Source: an uncultured Lachnospiraceae bacterium (GTDB taxonomy: Bacteria > Bacillota > Clostridia > Lachnospirales > Lachnospiraceae). Taken from it: 64,000 nucleotides of DNA. Below the pieces are notes generated by a model. It searched no databases. It was not told the origin of the DNA and was given only the letters and a program-made list of their open reading frames with translations. Position numbers and translations under genes: made by a program. This document shows, in pieces, positions 57,301 through 64,000 of the stretch (the first letter of the stretch is position 1; every line of letters starts with the position of its first letter). The stretch is taken from assembly GCA_947594855.1 (NCBI GenBank), contig CANQEL010000008.1, positions 34,424 to 98,423 of the forward strand, written 5' to 3'.

Positions 57301-57844
57301 GGAAACAGATCTTACAAAACCGGTATCTGTCGGTACTGCTCTTAAATTCTATGCACAGTATACATTTACAAGAGAAGAGATTAACAATGCGCAGTGGCAT
57401 GTTGTGAACGCTTCTGATAATTCGGAATCAGGACTGCAGATTTCGGTGGACGGTGAATTGGCAGTTACATCCGCGGCAGCAGGAAAGACGCTTAAGGTAT
57501 ACTGTATGTCGCCTGACGGAATTAAATCAAATGAAGTAATATTCCATGTATCTTCGGGCGGCGCGGAGACATTTGCGGCAGTATCTGCGATGACGGACGA
57601 CGACCTTGGCGTATACATAACAAACGACGGACAGGCAAAGGAGCTTGCGGTAATATGGGCGGCATATGATGCGGAAGGAGGACTGGCAGGAGTTTCAGAA
57701 AAAGATATAAGCCTTTCCGCAAACGGATATGGAGCTGTAAATATAATTGCAGGCTGGAATAAAGGGGCAGGATATAAGACTACGCTGTTCATATGGGACA
57801 AAAATACGCTGACTCCTTACATGCCTGAGAAAGTTATACAGTAA
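54365..57844 (+). CDS. Secreted GH95-like glycosidase (alpha-L-fucosidase type)
   Basis: The 1159-residue protein has a signal peptide (about 1-28), an N-terminal super-sandwich domain (NGEIGFIES) and an (alpha/alpha)6 barrel. The barrel carries PGYSPENSP, with the predicted acid E673, HRHVSHAYVAWPG and TDSAFGIMGA, with the conserved Asp at D851. A C-terminal Ig-like region follows (about 960-1159). Where GH95 fucosidases have Asn-x-Asn, this protein has D482-A483-N484 in LDANTN. It may therefore act on fucose, galactose or another linkage. The GH2 enzyme 52 kb away suggests host-glycan or plant-wall breakdown. Confidence 0.82.
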   Translation: MRKAKRITALSLAIIFAVQTVNSGTIYAAAPKGAGEYKMDAYDTEWKYGLNGALGFNENTYKSIEKSTTNDNWRDGSVTANGEIGFIESCDPKEDVFIFNNTKIVTDGTDIYETPVISGILDEQRKGAITRDNFPWINEVNRYASEQYGTGWGTTWPRPYQPAAQYRIINNSYTPENSQDYNRYTNYETGEVGVQWKDAEGNEWNRRSFASRQDDFIVTYIEAPEGKELDLTLTMDHLVEMRNQGTTYARPDSDYVVTEDARGYAFGTVAKYPIQNRKGSKNVQETKFARGGWATATRIITDGNVDYAADKRDIKVPSSFNGGTLNNVNDPKLTVTNTRTLMLVTKVDRIDSGCNNVSDVKNELYDSLLESIDAHTSGLDSSIKSYNILLEPHVQIHGGMFNNVRVDLCATDEEKADRELTNTELIAKQNSNKDVINKAFLERIYNNGRFGLICASGYGSTRLGAIWNGAWNPDWSGDFTLDANTNLQISGMNTGNMRGAGDGYINFIVRMVEDWDDDAENVYGMTDAIKAPPRVDGTGEAGSFHFIEGFPHIYVNGITDWLIIPIFEYWQCYGNQQIPVGKDVDIDRNKEVLDYTDADVERIKSSGYMDLEKDILYPMLKKTMNFWLQYVDERYYTDGNGVEHADDGTTMSEAIAAGDDGCKYIYTPGYSPENSPAGYGDNSREALAYNTTMDIAASRDTLFMARMITEKVNPADKAQLFSTWAEFEKRIPDYMYADTGELKEWASPNLGDKHSHRHVSHAYVAWPGYETQSSDTLRVGVIKAMDARSAAYGGQEASESHGPTHKALVEARLKNVTGLENVLKYLLTNNYQYSTMMTSHNANHSSTYCTDSAFGIMGAVNEMLLYSNTGVVEIVPALLSDMYKGSIKGLRARCNTQCDVSWDLDNWKASVTMTSDADNNVVKVRCGQDWSSASINGVKQNISTDSDRMPYIEVKLQKGTPVTVDFELSDINRRVTANTETDLTKPVSVGTALKFYAQYTFTREEINNAQWHVVNASDNSESGLQISVDGELAVTSAAAGKTLKVYCMSPDGIKSNEVIFHVSSGGAETFAAVSAMTDDDLGVYITNDGQAKELAVIWAAYDAEGGLAGVSEKDISLSANGYGAVNIIAGWNKGAGYKTTLFIWDKNTLTPYMPEKVIQ

Positions 57845-57880
57845 TCATATGATGAATCGTGATAAATGTATATAAGATAA

Positions 57881-57907
57881 AAAGGACTGCTCCAAAGCAG
57901 TCCTTTT
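57881..57907. terminator. Bidirectional hairpin terminator (GH95-like gene and tRNA-Leu)
   Basis: AAAGGACTGC, a short loop and GCAGTCCTTTTT form a stem with T-runs on both strands. Confidence 0.85.
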
Positions 57908-57911
57908 TATA

Positions 57912-57995
57912 TGCAGGAAATGGGACTTGAACCCACACGATGTTGCCACCACAGGCACCTGAAGCCTGCGCGTCTGCCAATTCCGCCATTCCTGC
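57912..57995 (-). tRNA. tRNA-Leu(CAG)
   Basis: The complement strand gives acceptor arms GCAGGAA and TTCCTGC, a D arm with GGCGGAATTGGCAGACGC, anticodon loop TTCAGGT (CAG), a long variable arm with GTGGTGGCAACATC and T loop GGTTCAAGTCC. CCA is not encoded. Confidence 0.94.
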
Positions 57996-57996
57996 A

Positions 57997-58029
57997 AATA
58001 TGGCGTAAGCTTTCCGCTCACGCCATATT
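57997..58029. other. Perfect hairpin between the ABC operon and tRNA-Leu
   Basis: AATATGGCGT and ACGCCATATT form a 10-base stem, extended by AGC and GCT, in the 5' leader of the tRNA and after the ABC permease stop. It could be a terminator, though the T-run is weak, or a processing signal. Confidence 0.5.
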
Positions 58030-58058
58030 ATAATATCATTTGAAGAGTGTATTGTCAA
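58030..58058 (-). promoter_or_regulatory. Strong promoter for tRNA-Leu(CAG)
   Basis: On the minus strand TTGACA and TATTAT (part of TATTATAAT) are separated by 17 bases, about 35 bases before the tRNA. Confidence 0.65.
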
Positions 58059-58094
58059 TAAAAAATATTGCGGTATATCCCGCCGTTTGAAATA

Positions 58095-58904
58095 CTATAT
58101 GTTCAGTTTGTTTTTGAACATATATACGGATATGATGTAGAATACCACGCCTGATACTATTGATATTATGATAGCAGGAATCATCATAATGTCAATGGTA
58201 TCCGTTAATCCATATGAGCCTGTGTAAATAAATGCAAAATTTGTAATGGTATTAGCTATCGCCGATATGATAGAAAGTATAAAGCTTCCGATGATATAAG
58301 CGATGACAGAACCCAAAAACGGATGCCCGTTCATGCGGTGCCCTACCGCGAATGAGGCAAAATACATCAGTATCTTCTGGATAGTGCCGAATATCAGGGT
58401 GGCAGCTAAAAGTATCATAGAAGGCATATAATCAGAAAGGTTAAGTTTCATGAGCTCTTTTATAAATGCAGCAATATCATCAAAATGCCATACACCAAGT
58501 ATATAGGTAAATATCATAAGGGAAATAAATGCCACTATAACTGATAATACCTTCCATACAAACATCACGACGCCTTTTGATATGATGATATAGGAGGTCG
58601 GGACGGGGAGCGTGTGTGTCAGGTATCCCTGGCTTGTAACCATGCTTTTGTATATATTGTATATTAAAAGTATGGTAGTTGCGGTAACGGCGGAAATTAG
58701 AGCCGCCACGTATACTAATACGGATAATACGCTGAATATCTTAAATATATTGAAATTATTAATGGTAAATTTGTCTATTACATCGCTGGTGCTGAATTTC
58801 AGATATAGCGCTGTAAGCGGAGTTACTACTATGAGTAATACAAGCAGCGTAACTATATACCGTCCTGTTGTACGGAATTCGTGTTTGAAAAGTTTGCCTA
58901 ACAT
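58095..58904 (-). CDS. ABC transporter permease of the YtrA-type operon
   Basis: The 269-residue protein has about six membrane helices and begins MLGKLFKHEFRTTGRY, a common ABC-2 permease start. It overlaps the ATPase stop by 7 bases. Cargo is unknown; related operons respond to cell-wall antibiotics. Confidence 0.88.
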   Translation of the reverse strand: MLGKLFKHEFRTTGRYIVTLLVLLIVVTPLTALYLKFSTSDVIDKFTINNFNIFKIFSVLSVLVYVAALISAVTATTILLIYNIYKSMVTSQGYLTHTLPVPTSYIIISKGVVMFVWKVLSVIVAFISLMIFTYILGVWHFDDIAAFIKELMKLNLSDYMPSMILLAATLIFGTIQKILMYFASFAVGHRMNGHPFLGSVIAYIIGSFILSIISAIANTITNFAFIYTGSYGLTDTIDIMMIPAIIISIVSGVVFYIISVYMFKNKLNI

Positions 58905-59596
58905 CTGAACACCTCCCTGAATAATTCATCTACTGACATGTGTTTCTCTTCACGTATCTCATCAACTGTTTTATGGATGTACAGACACCCGAAACGTATC
59001 ATAAGCACATCATCAAGAATCTGCTCTACATCTGATATAAGATGAGTAGAGATAAGTATTGACCCGTTTTCATTGTAGTTGTTGAGGATAGTGCTTAATA
59101 TATAATCCCTGGAAGCAGGGTCTACTCCTCCGATAGGTTCGTCAAGGCAGTACAGGTCGGCATTCCTGCTCATTGTGAGAATAAGCTGGACTTTTTCTTT
59201 AGTGCCCTTTGACATTGCTTTTACACGCATCTTCTCGTCTATATTAAGTCTTTTTAACATGTCATATGCTTTATCAACATCAAAGTTGCTGTAAAAGTCA
59301 CTGTAATAATTTATAAGCTGCTTTACATTCATCCAGTCGTTAAGAAACATCGTGTCGGGAAGGTAAGCCACGGACAATTTGCTTTCTATACCCGGACGCA
59401 TACCGTTTATAAGCACTTCGCCGCTTGTAGGGGTAAGCAGTCCGTTAATAAGTTTGATTAGTGTGGTTTTTCCACTTGCATTTGGTCCCAGAAGACCGAC
59501 AATTCTGCCTCTTTCCAATGTAAAACTTACATTGTTCAAGGCAAGGGTGTTACCATATTTTTTGGTAAGTGTACGACATTCCAATAATGGCGTCAT
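58898..59596 (-). CDS. ABC transporter ATP-binding protein (YtrB-like)
   Basis: The 232-residue protein has Walker A GPNASGKTT, Walker B LYCLDEPIGGVDP and the H-loop STHLI. The signature is the variant MSKGTKEKVQL. GGAGGAAAT precedes the ATG. It forms an exporter with the permease and is controlled by the GntR gene upstream. Confidence 0.93.
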   Translation of the reverse strand: MTPLLECRTLTKKYGNTLALNNVSFTLERGRIVGLLGPNASGKTTLIKLINGLLTPTSGEVLINGMRPGIESKLSVAYLPDTMFLNDWMNVKQLINYYSDFYSNFDVDKAYDMLKRLNIDEKMRVKAMSKGTKEKVQLILTMSRNADLYCLDEPIGGVDPASRDYILSTILNNYNENGSILISTHLISDVEQILDDVLMIRFGCLYIHKTVDEIREEKHMSVDELFREVFRC

Positions 59597-59630
59597 ATTA
59601 TTTCCTCCTTCATAATATATTGTTAAAAAA

Positions 59631-59990
59631 TTAAATAAGATAATTATTTAAATTATCTCGTATTTCATCATTGCTGTAGCCTATCTGTCTGATTTTTGTA
59701 ATAAAATCCCTGCAGTATGCTTCTGCAATTGATGCTTTGAGTGCAGTTATCAATTCTTCATCATCAGTTATAAAACGTCCGCTTGTTCTGTTGGAGTATA
59801 TAAGTCCGCTCTGCTCCAGAACAGCCATGGCTTTCTGCATTGTATTGGGATTGACGGAAGCTTTTATGGCAAGTTCACGAACAGGTTCGATTTTATCTCC
59901 GGGTTTGTATCTGCCGGATATAATATCGAATTTGATATGTTCAACAAGCTGGATATATATTGGTCTGTCAGATGTAAGCTCCCATGACAT
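59631..59990 (-). CDS. GntR family regulator, YtrA subfamily
   Basis: The 119-residue protein is a winged helix (DRPIYIQLVEHIKFDIISG, VRELAIKASVNPNTMQKAM, YSNRTSGRFI) with a short C-terminal helix, the YtrA layout. Members repress their own ABC operon and are relieved by antibiotics. A perfect inverted repeat lies at its promoter. AAAGGGGG precedes the ATG. Confidence 0.92.
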   Translation of the reverse strand: MSWELTSDRPIYIQLVEHIKFDIISGRYKPGDKIEPVRELAIKASVNPNTMQKAMAVLEQSGLIYSNRTSGRFITDDEELITALKASIAEAYCRDFITKIRQIGYSNDEIRDNLNNYLI

Positions 59991-60062
59991 ATGACGGTTA
60001 CCCCCTTTCTTTCTGATGTAATTGATTTAGCAATATGTACCTGTTGATTATCACAAAAAAAT

Positions 60063-60094
60063 ATTGTATTATTCACTTAGTACAATAATACAAT
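60063..60094. promoter_or_regulatory. Probable operator of the GntR-ABC operon
   Basis: ATTGTATTATT and AATAATACAAT form a perfect 11-base inverted repeat with a 10-base spacer. A pair of TAGTACAAT direct repeats starts at 60079 and 60094. The right arm overlaps the -10 box, which fits repression. Confidence 0.65.
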
Positions 60095-60118
60095 AGTACA
60101 ATTTGGGATATTTGTCAA
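60090..60118 (-). promoter_or_regulatory. Sigma-A promoter for the GntR-ABC operon
   Basis: On the minus strand TTGACA and TATTGT are separated by 17 bases, about 100 bases before the GntR ATG. Confidence 0.65.
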
Positions 60119-60141
60119 GAATAAAAAAATGCGTCGTATTA

Positions 60142-60170
60142 TTGCGATTTTTCGGCTTTACAACTATATT
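60142..60170 (+). promoter_or_regulatory. Sigma-A promoter for nifJ
   Basis: TTGCGA and TATATT are separated by 17 bases and followed by a leader of about 100 bases. Confidence 0.55.
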
Positions 60171-60206
60171 TAAAAGTGATAAAATTAAGCACAGGTGACG
60201 GATATT

Positions 60207-60232
60207 CAGACTGTGAGGGTTTAAGCAGTCTG
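60207..60232 (+). other. Hairpin in the nifJ leader
   Basis: CAGACTG and CAGTCTG form a 7-base stem with a 12-base loop. GATA and TATC, and beyond them CACAG and CTGTG, could extend it. No named riboswitch is recognised. Confidence 0.45.
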
Positions 60233-60276
60233 TTATCTGTGTGTAATAACAAAATATTTAAGGAGGATTAATAAAA

Positions 60277-63200
60277 ATGTCCAGAGCAAAACAGTCTATG
60301 GATGGAAACCAGGCGGCAGCACATGTAGCATATGCCTATACGGAAGTTGCCGGAATCTATCCTATTACTCCATCAAGCCCAATGGCAGATTTTGTTGATC
60401 AGTGGTCAGCAGCAGGGCTGGAGAACATTTTTGGAAATCAGGTCAAGGTTGTAGAAATGCAGTCTGAGGCCGGTGCAGCAGGAACAGTTCACGGTTCCCT
60501 TGCAGCAGGTGCACTTACAACAACATTTACAGCATCACAGGGACTTCTTCTTATGATCCCTAATATGTATAAGATTGCTGCTGAGCAGCTTCCTTGTGTA
60601 TTTGATGTGTCAGCACGTACAGTATCTACACAGTCGCTTAATATCTTTGGCGACCACAGCGATGTATATGCATGCCGTCAGACCGGTTTCGCAATGATGT
60701 GTGAAACTAACCCGCAGGAGGTTATGGATTTAAGTCCTGTCGCACATCTTGCAGCTATAGAAGGAAAAGTTCCTTTCCTGAATTTCTTTGACGGTTTCCG
60801 TACTTCACATGAGATTCAGAAAATTGAAAAATGGGATTATGAGGATCTTAAGGAAATGTGCAATATGGATGCGGTTAAAGCATTCCGCGACCATGCGCTT
60901 AATCCTGAGAAACCTGCCATGCGCGGTTCCCATGAGAACGGCGATGTATTCTTCCAGCACCGTGAAGCATGCAACTCGGTATATGATGCGCTTCCGGCAG
61001 TTGTTGAGAAGTATATGAAGAAAATTAACGAGAAGCTTGGAACAGATTATGATTTATTTAATTACTATGGAGCAAAAGATGCAGACCGTGTAATTATTGC
61101 AATGGGTTCAATCTGTGATGTTGCCGAAGAGGTTATTGACTATCTTACAGCAGCAGGAGAGAAAGTCGGACTTGTTAAGGTTCGTCTGTACCGTCCATGG
61201 GTTTCGGATGCACTTATTAAGGTAATTCCTGATACAGTTAAGAAGATAGCTGTTCTTGACAGAACAAAAGAGCCGGGTTCACTTGGCGAGCCTCTCTATC
61301 TTGATGTTGCAGCTACTCTTCGTGATGCAGGCAAATGTGATATTACACTTACGGGAGGACGTTACGGACTTGGCTCCAAGGATACCCCTCCATCATCAAT
61401 ATTTGCTGTATATACAGAGCTTAATAAAGATAATCCTAAGCCTCGTTTCACAATTGGTATTGAAGATGATGTAACTAACTTAAGCCTTCCTGAGGTTAAG
61501 CCAGCTCCTATCACTTCAGCACCGGGTACTGTTGAATGTAAATTCTGGGGTCTTGGCGGCGACGGAACTGTTGGAGCTAACAAGAACTCAACCAAGATTA
61601 TCGGTGATCACACTGATAAATATATCCAGGCATACTTCCAGTATGACTCAAAGAAGACAGGCGGTATTACGATATCACATCTTCGTTTTGGCGATAAACC
61701 TATTAAGAGTCCATACTATATTAACCAGGCAGACTTCGTTGCATGTCATAACCCATCATATGTAATCAAAGGTTACAAGATGGTTCAGGACGTTAAGCCG
61801 GGCGGAATCTTCATGATTAACTGCCAGTGGAGCGATGAAGAACTTGATAAGCATATGCCTGCAGCAGCTAAGAAATATATTGCTGATAACAATATCCAGC
61901 TTTATACAATCAATGCTATTGATAAAGCTATTGAAATCGGTATGGGCAAGCGTACCAACACAATCCTTCAGTCAGCATTCTTCAAACTTGCAAATGTAAT
62001 GCCTATTGATGAAGCTGTTGAATATATGAAGGCAGCAGCTAAGAAATCATACGGCAAAAAGGGTGACGATGTTGTTCAGATGAACTGGAATGCTATTGAT
62101 GCCGGCGTTGACGCTGTTCATAAAGTAGAGATTCCTGAATCCTGGAAGAATCCGGCACCGGATGCACCGGCAGCTAAGCTTGAGGGCAGACCTGGCACAG
62201 TTAAGATGGTAGAAGACCTTATGAATCCAATCGGACTCATGGATGGAGACAGCCTTCCTGTTTCCAAGTTCGTTGATATTGCAGACGGACAGTTTGAACT
62301 TGGCGCTTCTGCTTACGAGAAGAGGGGAACTGCAGTTATGGTTCCTGAATGGGATGCTTCTAAATGTATCCAGTGTAACAATTGTGCATTTGTATGTTCA
62401 CATGCAACAATTCGCCCATATCTGCTTACTGATGATGAAGTTAAAGCAGCGCCTGACAATATGAAAGTTGCTGACGCTAAGAATCCAAAGGCAAAAGGAT
62501 ATAAGTTTACAATGAGTGTATCACCGCTTGACTGTATGGGATGCGGCGAATGTGTAACTGTATGTCCTGATCAGGTTCAGGCTATTAAGATGGTTCCGCA
62601 GGAGACTCAGAGTGCAGAGCAGCCTGTATTTGATTATCTTGTTGCTAACGTAAGCAAGAAACCTTGCGCTGATGAGATGCCTGCAGTAGCAGGTTCACAG
62701 TTCAACCAGCCGCTTCTTGAGTTCTCGGGAAGCTGTGCAGGATGTGCTGAGACATCATATGCAAGACTTGTAACACAGCTCTTTGGTGAGCATATGTACA
62801 TTTCAAATGCTACAGGATGTTCATCAATCTGGGGCGGTCCTGCAGCAACATGTCCTTATACGGTAAATAAAGATTCTGGTAAGGGTCCTGCATGGGCTAA
62901 CTCACTGTTTGAAGATAATGCTGAGCATGGTTTCGGTATGTATCTTGGACAGAAGACAATACGTGATCAGCAGATTGCCAAACTTGAAGCAATGAAAGCT
63001 TCTGATAAGGCTGATGACGCTACAAAAGCAGCCATTGACAAGTTCCTTGAAACTAAGGATGATACAATGACCAATCATGCAGCAGCAGAAGAGCTTATTG
63101 CAGTTCTTGAGAAGAATGCAAAAGCAGGCTGCAGCAAAGCAGCAGAAGTTCTTGAGAAGAAGAATTATCTGTCTAAGAAGTCCGTATGGATCTTCGGTGG

Positions 63201-63834
63201 CGACGGTTGGGCATATGATATCGGATTTGGCGGACTCGACCATGTACTTGCTTCAGGCGAGAATGTAAATGTTATGGTATTTGATACAGAGATGTATTCA
63301 AATACAGGTGGTCAGGCTTCAAAGGCTTCAAATATCGGTGAGGTTTGCCAGTTCGCAGCAGCAGGTAAGGAAGTTGGCAAGAAGTCACTTTCAGAAATAG
63401 CAATGAGTTACGGTTATGTATATGTTGCACAGATAGCGCTTGGCGCTAACCCTGCACAGGCTGTAAAAGCTATTAAAGAAGCTGAAGCTTACAACGGACC
63501 GTCACTTATTATCGGATATGCACCTTGTGAACTTCACGGAGTTAAGGGTGGAATGAACCACTGCCAGGATGAGATGAAGTTAGCAGTAGCAGCAGGTTAC
63601 TGGAATCTGTTCTCATTCAATCCTGCACTTAAAGCAGAAGGCAAGAATCCGTTTACTCTTACTTCCAAAGAGGGAGATTACAGCCAGTATCAGGCATTCC
63701 TCAACAATGAGACACGTTATTCACGTCTTAAGAGGGCATTCCCGGATCGTGCTGATGAACTCTTTGAGAGGAACGAACAGGCGGCTAAGGCTCGTTATGA
63801 ACACCTTATGAAACTTGTTGAACTTTACAAATAA
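60277..63834 (+). CDS. nifJ: Pyruvate:ferredoxin (flavodoxin) oxidoreductase
   Basis: The 1185-residue single-chain enzyme oxidises pyruvate to acetyl-CoA and CO2 and reduces ferredoxin. Domains in order are the pyruvate-binding domain (GIYPITPSSPMADFVDQW), the middle CoA/gamma domain, a two-cluster ferredoxin domain (CIQCNNCAFVC, CMGCGECVTVCP) and a TPP domain. The TPP domain has CAGCAETSYARL, GGDGWAYDIGFGG and DTEMYSNTGGQ. The length is normal. Its codon use leans to GCT/GCA, AAC and CGT more than the neighbours, as in highly expressed genes. AAGGAGG precedes the ATG. Confidence 0.97.
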   Translation: MSRAKQSMDGNQAAAHVAYAYTEVAGIYPITPSSPMADFVDQWSAAGLENIFGNQVKVVEMQSEAGAAGTVHGSLAAGALTTTFTASQGLLLMIPNMYKIAAEQLPCVFDVSARTVSTQSLNIFGDHSDVYACRQTGFAMMCETNPQEVMDLSPVAHLAAIEGKVPFLNFFDGFRTSHEIQKIEKWDYEDLKEMCNMDAVKAFRDHALNPEKPAMRGSHENGDVFFQHREACNSVYDALPAVVEKYMKKINEKLGTDYDLFNYYGAKDADRVIIAMGSICDVAEEVIDYLTAAGEKVGLVKVRLYRPWVSDALIKVIPDTVKKIAVLDRTKEPGSLGEPLYLDVAATLRDAGKCDITLTGGRYGLGSKDTPPSSIFAVYTELNKDNPKPRFTIGIEDDVTNLSLPEVKPAPITSAPGTVECKFWGLGGDGTVGANKNSTKIIGDHTDKYIQAYFQYDSKKTGGITISHLRFGDKPIKSPYYINQADFVACHNPSYVIKGYKMVQDVKPGGIFMINCQWSDEELDKHMPAAAKKYIADNNIQLYTINAIDKAIEIGMGKRTNTILQSAFFKLANVMPIDEAVEYMKAAAKKSYGKKGDDVVQMNWNAIDAGVDAVHKVEIPESWKNPAPDAPAAKLEGRPGTVKMVEDLMNPIGLMDGDSLPVSKFVDIADGQFELGASAYEKRGTAVMVPEWDASKCIQCNNCAFVCSHATIRPYLLTDDEVKAAPDNMKVADAKNPKAKGYKFTMSVSPLDCMGCGECVTVCPDQVQAIKMVPQETQSAEQPVFDYLVANVSKKPCADEMPAVAGSQFNQPLLEFSGSCAGCAETSYARLVTQLFGEHMYISNATGCSSIWGGPAATCPYTVNKDSGKGPAWANSLFEDNAEHGFGMYLGQKTIRDQQIAKLEAMKASDKADDATKAAIDKFLETKDDTMTNHAAAEELIAVLEKNAKAGCSKAAEVLEKKNYLSKKSVWIFGGDGWAYDIGFGGLDHVLASGENVNVMVFDTEMYSNTGGQASKASNIGEVCQFAAAGKEVGKKSLSEIAMSYGYVYVAQIALGANPAQAVKAIKEAEAYNGPSLIIGYAPCELHGVKGGMNHCQDEMKLAVAAGYWNLFSFNPALKAEGKNPFTLTSKEGDYSQYQAFLNNETRYSRLKRAFPDRADELFERNEQAAKARYEHLMKLVELYK

Positions 63835-63866
63835 TTTATCAAATGCTGATATAAATGCATAATAAG

Positions 63867-63912
63867 AGGAGCTTTTGTCTGACAGGTTATCTGTTGGCAA
63901 AAGCTCCTTTTT
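63867..63912 (+). terminator. Rho-independent terminator after nifJ
   Basis: A perfect 11-base stem, AGGAGCTTTTG with CAAAAGCTCCT, is followed by a T-run. The loop holds a smaller ACAG/CTGT stem. Confidence 0.9.
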
Positions 63913-63923
63913 AGTATAAAAAT

Positions 63924-63974
63924 TTTAGGCGTTTGCGAAACGCCTAAAGCCGCATAAATACGGCATATTTTTTG
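63924..63974. terminator. Two further hairpins at the right edge
   Basis: TTTAGGCGTTT and AAACGCCTAAA form a perfect 11-base stem with a 3-base loop. The shorter stem GCCG and CGGC follows, with a T-run. The second may be another terminator. No gene start is visible in the last 25 bases. Confidence 0.6.
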
Positions 63975-64000
63975 TTGCAAAATAAAATATCTCCTCTCGG

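Noticed and set aside
57834..58058. Minus-strand frame crossing tRNA-Leu(CAG)
   Set aside because: It is a translation of the tRNA gene.
1..64000. CRISPR arrays, insertion sequences, prophage, replication origin
   Set aside because: No regular repeat-spacer pattern, transposase, phage structural gene or DnaA-box cluster was seen.

Overview
The window is a gene-dense, AT-rich stretch of a low-GC, spore-forming Gram-positive chromosome, most likely a gut-type Clostridia of the Lachnospiraceae kind. This is an inference. Spore genes point to it (an alpha/beta-type SASP, a YtfJ/GerW-like protein, a DUF2953/YtfI-like protein, SpoIIM). So does anaerobic physiology (pyruvate:ferredoxin oxidoreductase, rubrerythrin, a rubredoxin-flavoprotein fusion, hydrogenase maturation proteins HypA and HypB), together with secreted glycosidases, GGAGG ribosome sites and several TTG starts. 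Almost everything looks like stable chromosome. There is no rRNA, CRISPR array, transposase, integrase or prophage gene.

Layout. 1-3.8 kb: a secreted GH2 beta-galactosidase-like enzyme on the minus strand that runs off the left edge, divergent from an AraC regulator. 3.9-7.2 kb: a membrane-anchored trigger-factor-like foldase followed by a two-component system. 7.3-12 kb: hisH-hisF, ung, an isocitrate/isopropylmalate dehydrogenase and a DEAD-box helicase. 12-13.8 kb: a PIG-V-like membrane glycosyltransferase and a divergent LysM protein. 13.9-25.4 kb: carB, a CorA transporter, a rhomboid-like protein, a 1052-residue double GT-C/PMT glycosyltransferase, two unrecognised proteins, DUF2953, YtfJ and rpmB. 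25.5-30 kb: a 46-residue membrane protein on the minus strand, then Asp23-FakA-RecG. 30-32.4 kb: a SASP gene, an IbrA/IbrB-like pair (PAPS-reductase-like DUF3440 plus ParB/Srx-like) and tRNA-Leu(CAA).

32.5-41.9 kb: polA-coaE, a WalJ-like metallo-hydrolase, the ACT/UPF0210 pair, pepD-NUDIX-spoIIM, and a convergent DAHP synthase. 42-49 kb: a Gld-type ABC exporter with GldG-like and DUF4340 proteins, then a rubredoxin-glutamate-synthase-domain fusion and rubrerythrin. 49.1-52.1 kb: a beta-propeller/Y_Y_Y/HD-GYP transmembrane protein. 52.2-57.9 kb: a 37-residue membrane peptide, hypA-hypB, a secreted FN3 protein and a secreted GH95-like glycosidase. 57.9-60.1 kb: tRNA-Leu(CAG) and a YtrA-type GntR-ABC operon with a perfect inverted repeat near its promoter. 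60.3-63.8 kb: nifJ and its terminator.

Themes. Glycan degradation (GH2, GH95-like) sits beside glycan building or transfer (PIG-V-like and PMT-like proteins). Redox-stress proteins sit beside fermentation enzymes. The least explained pieces are the IbrA/IbrB-like pair next to a tRNA gene, the double GT-C fusion, the propeller-HD-GYP sensor, the unknown pair at 22.2-23.9 kb, and two tiny membrane proteins (46 and 37 residues) found by reading the intergenic sequence. The GH2 gene was likewise read directly from the minus strand. All family names are recognised from sequence motifs by eye; no database search was run.
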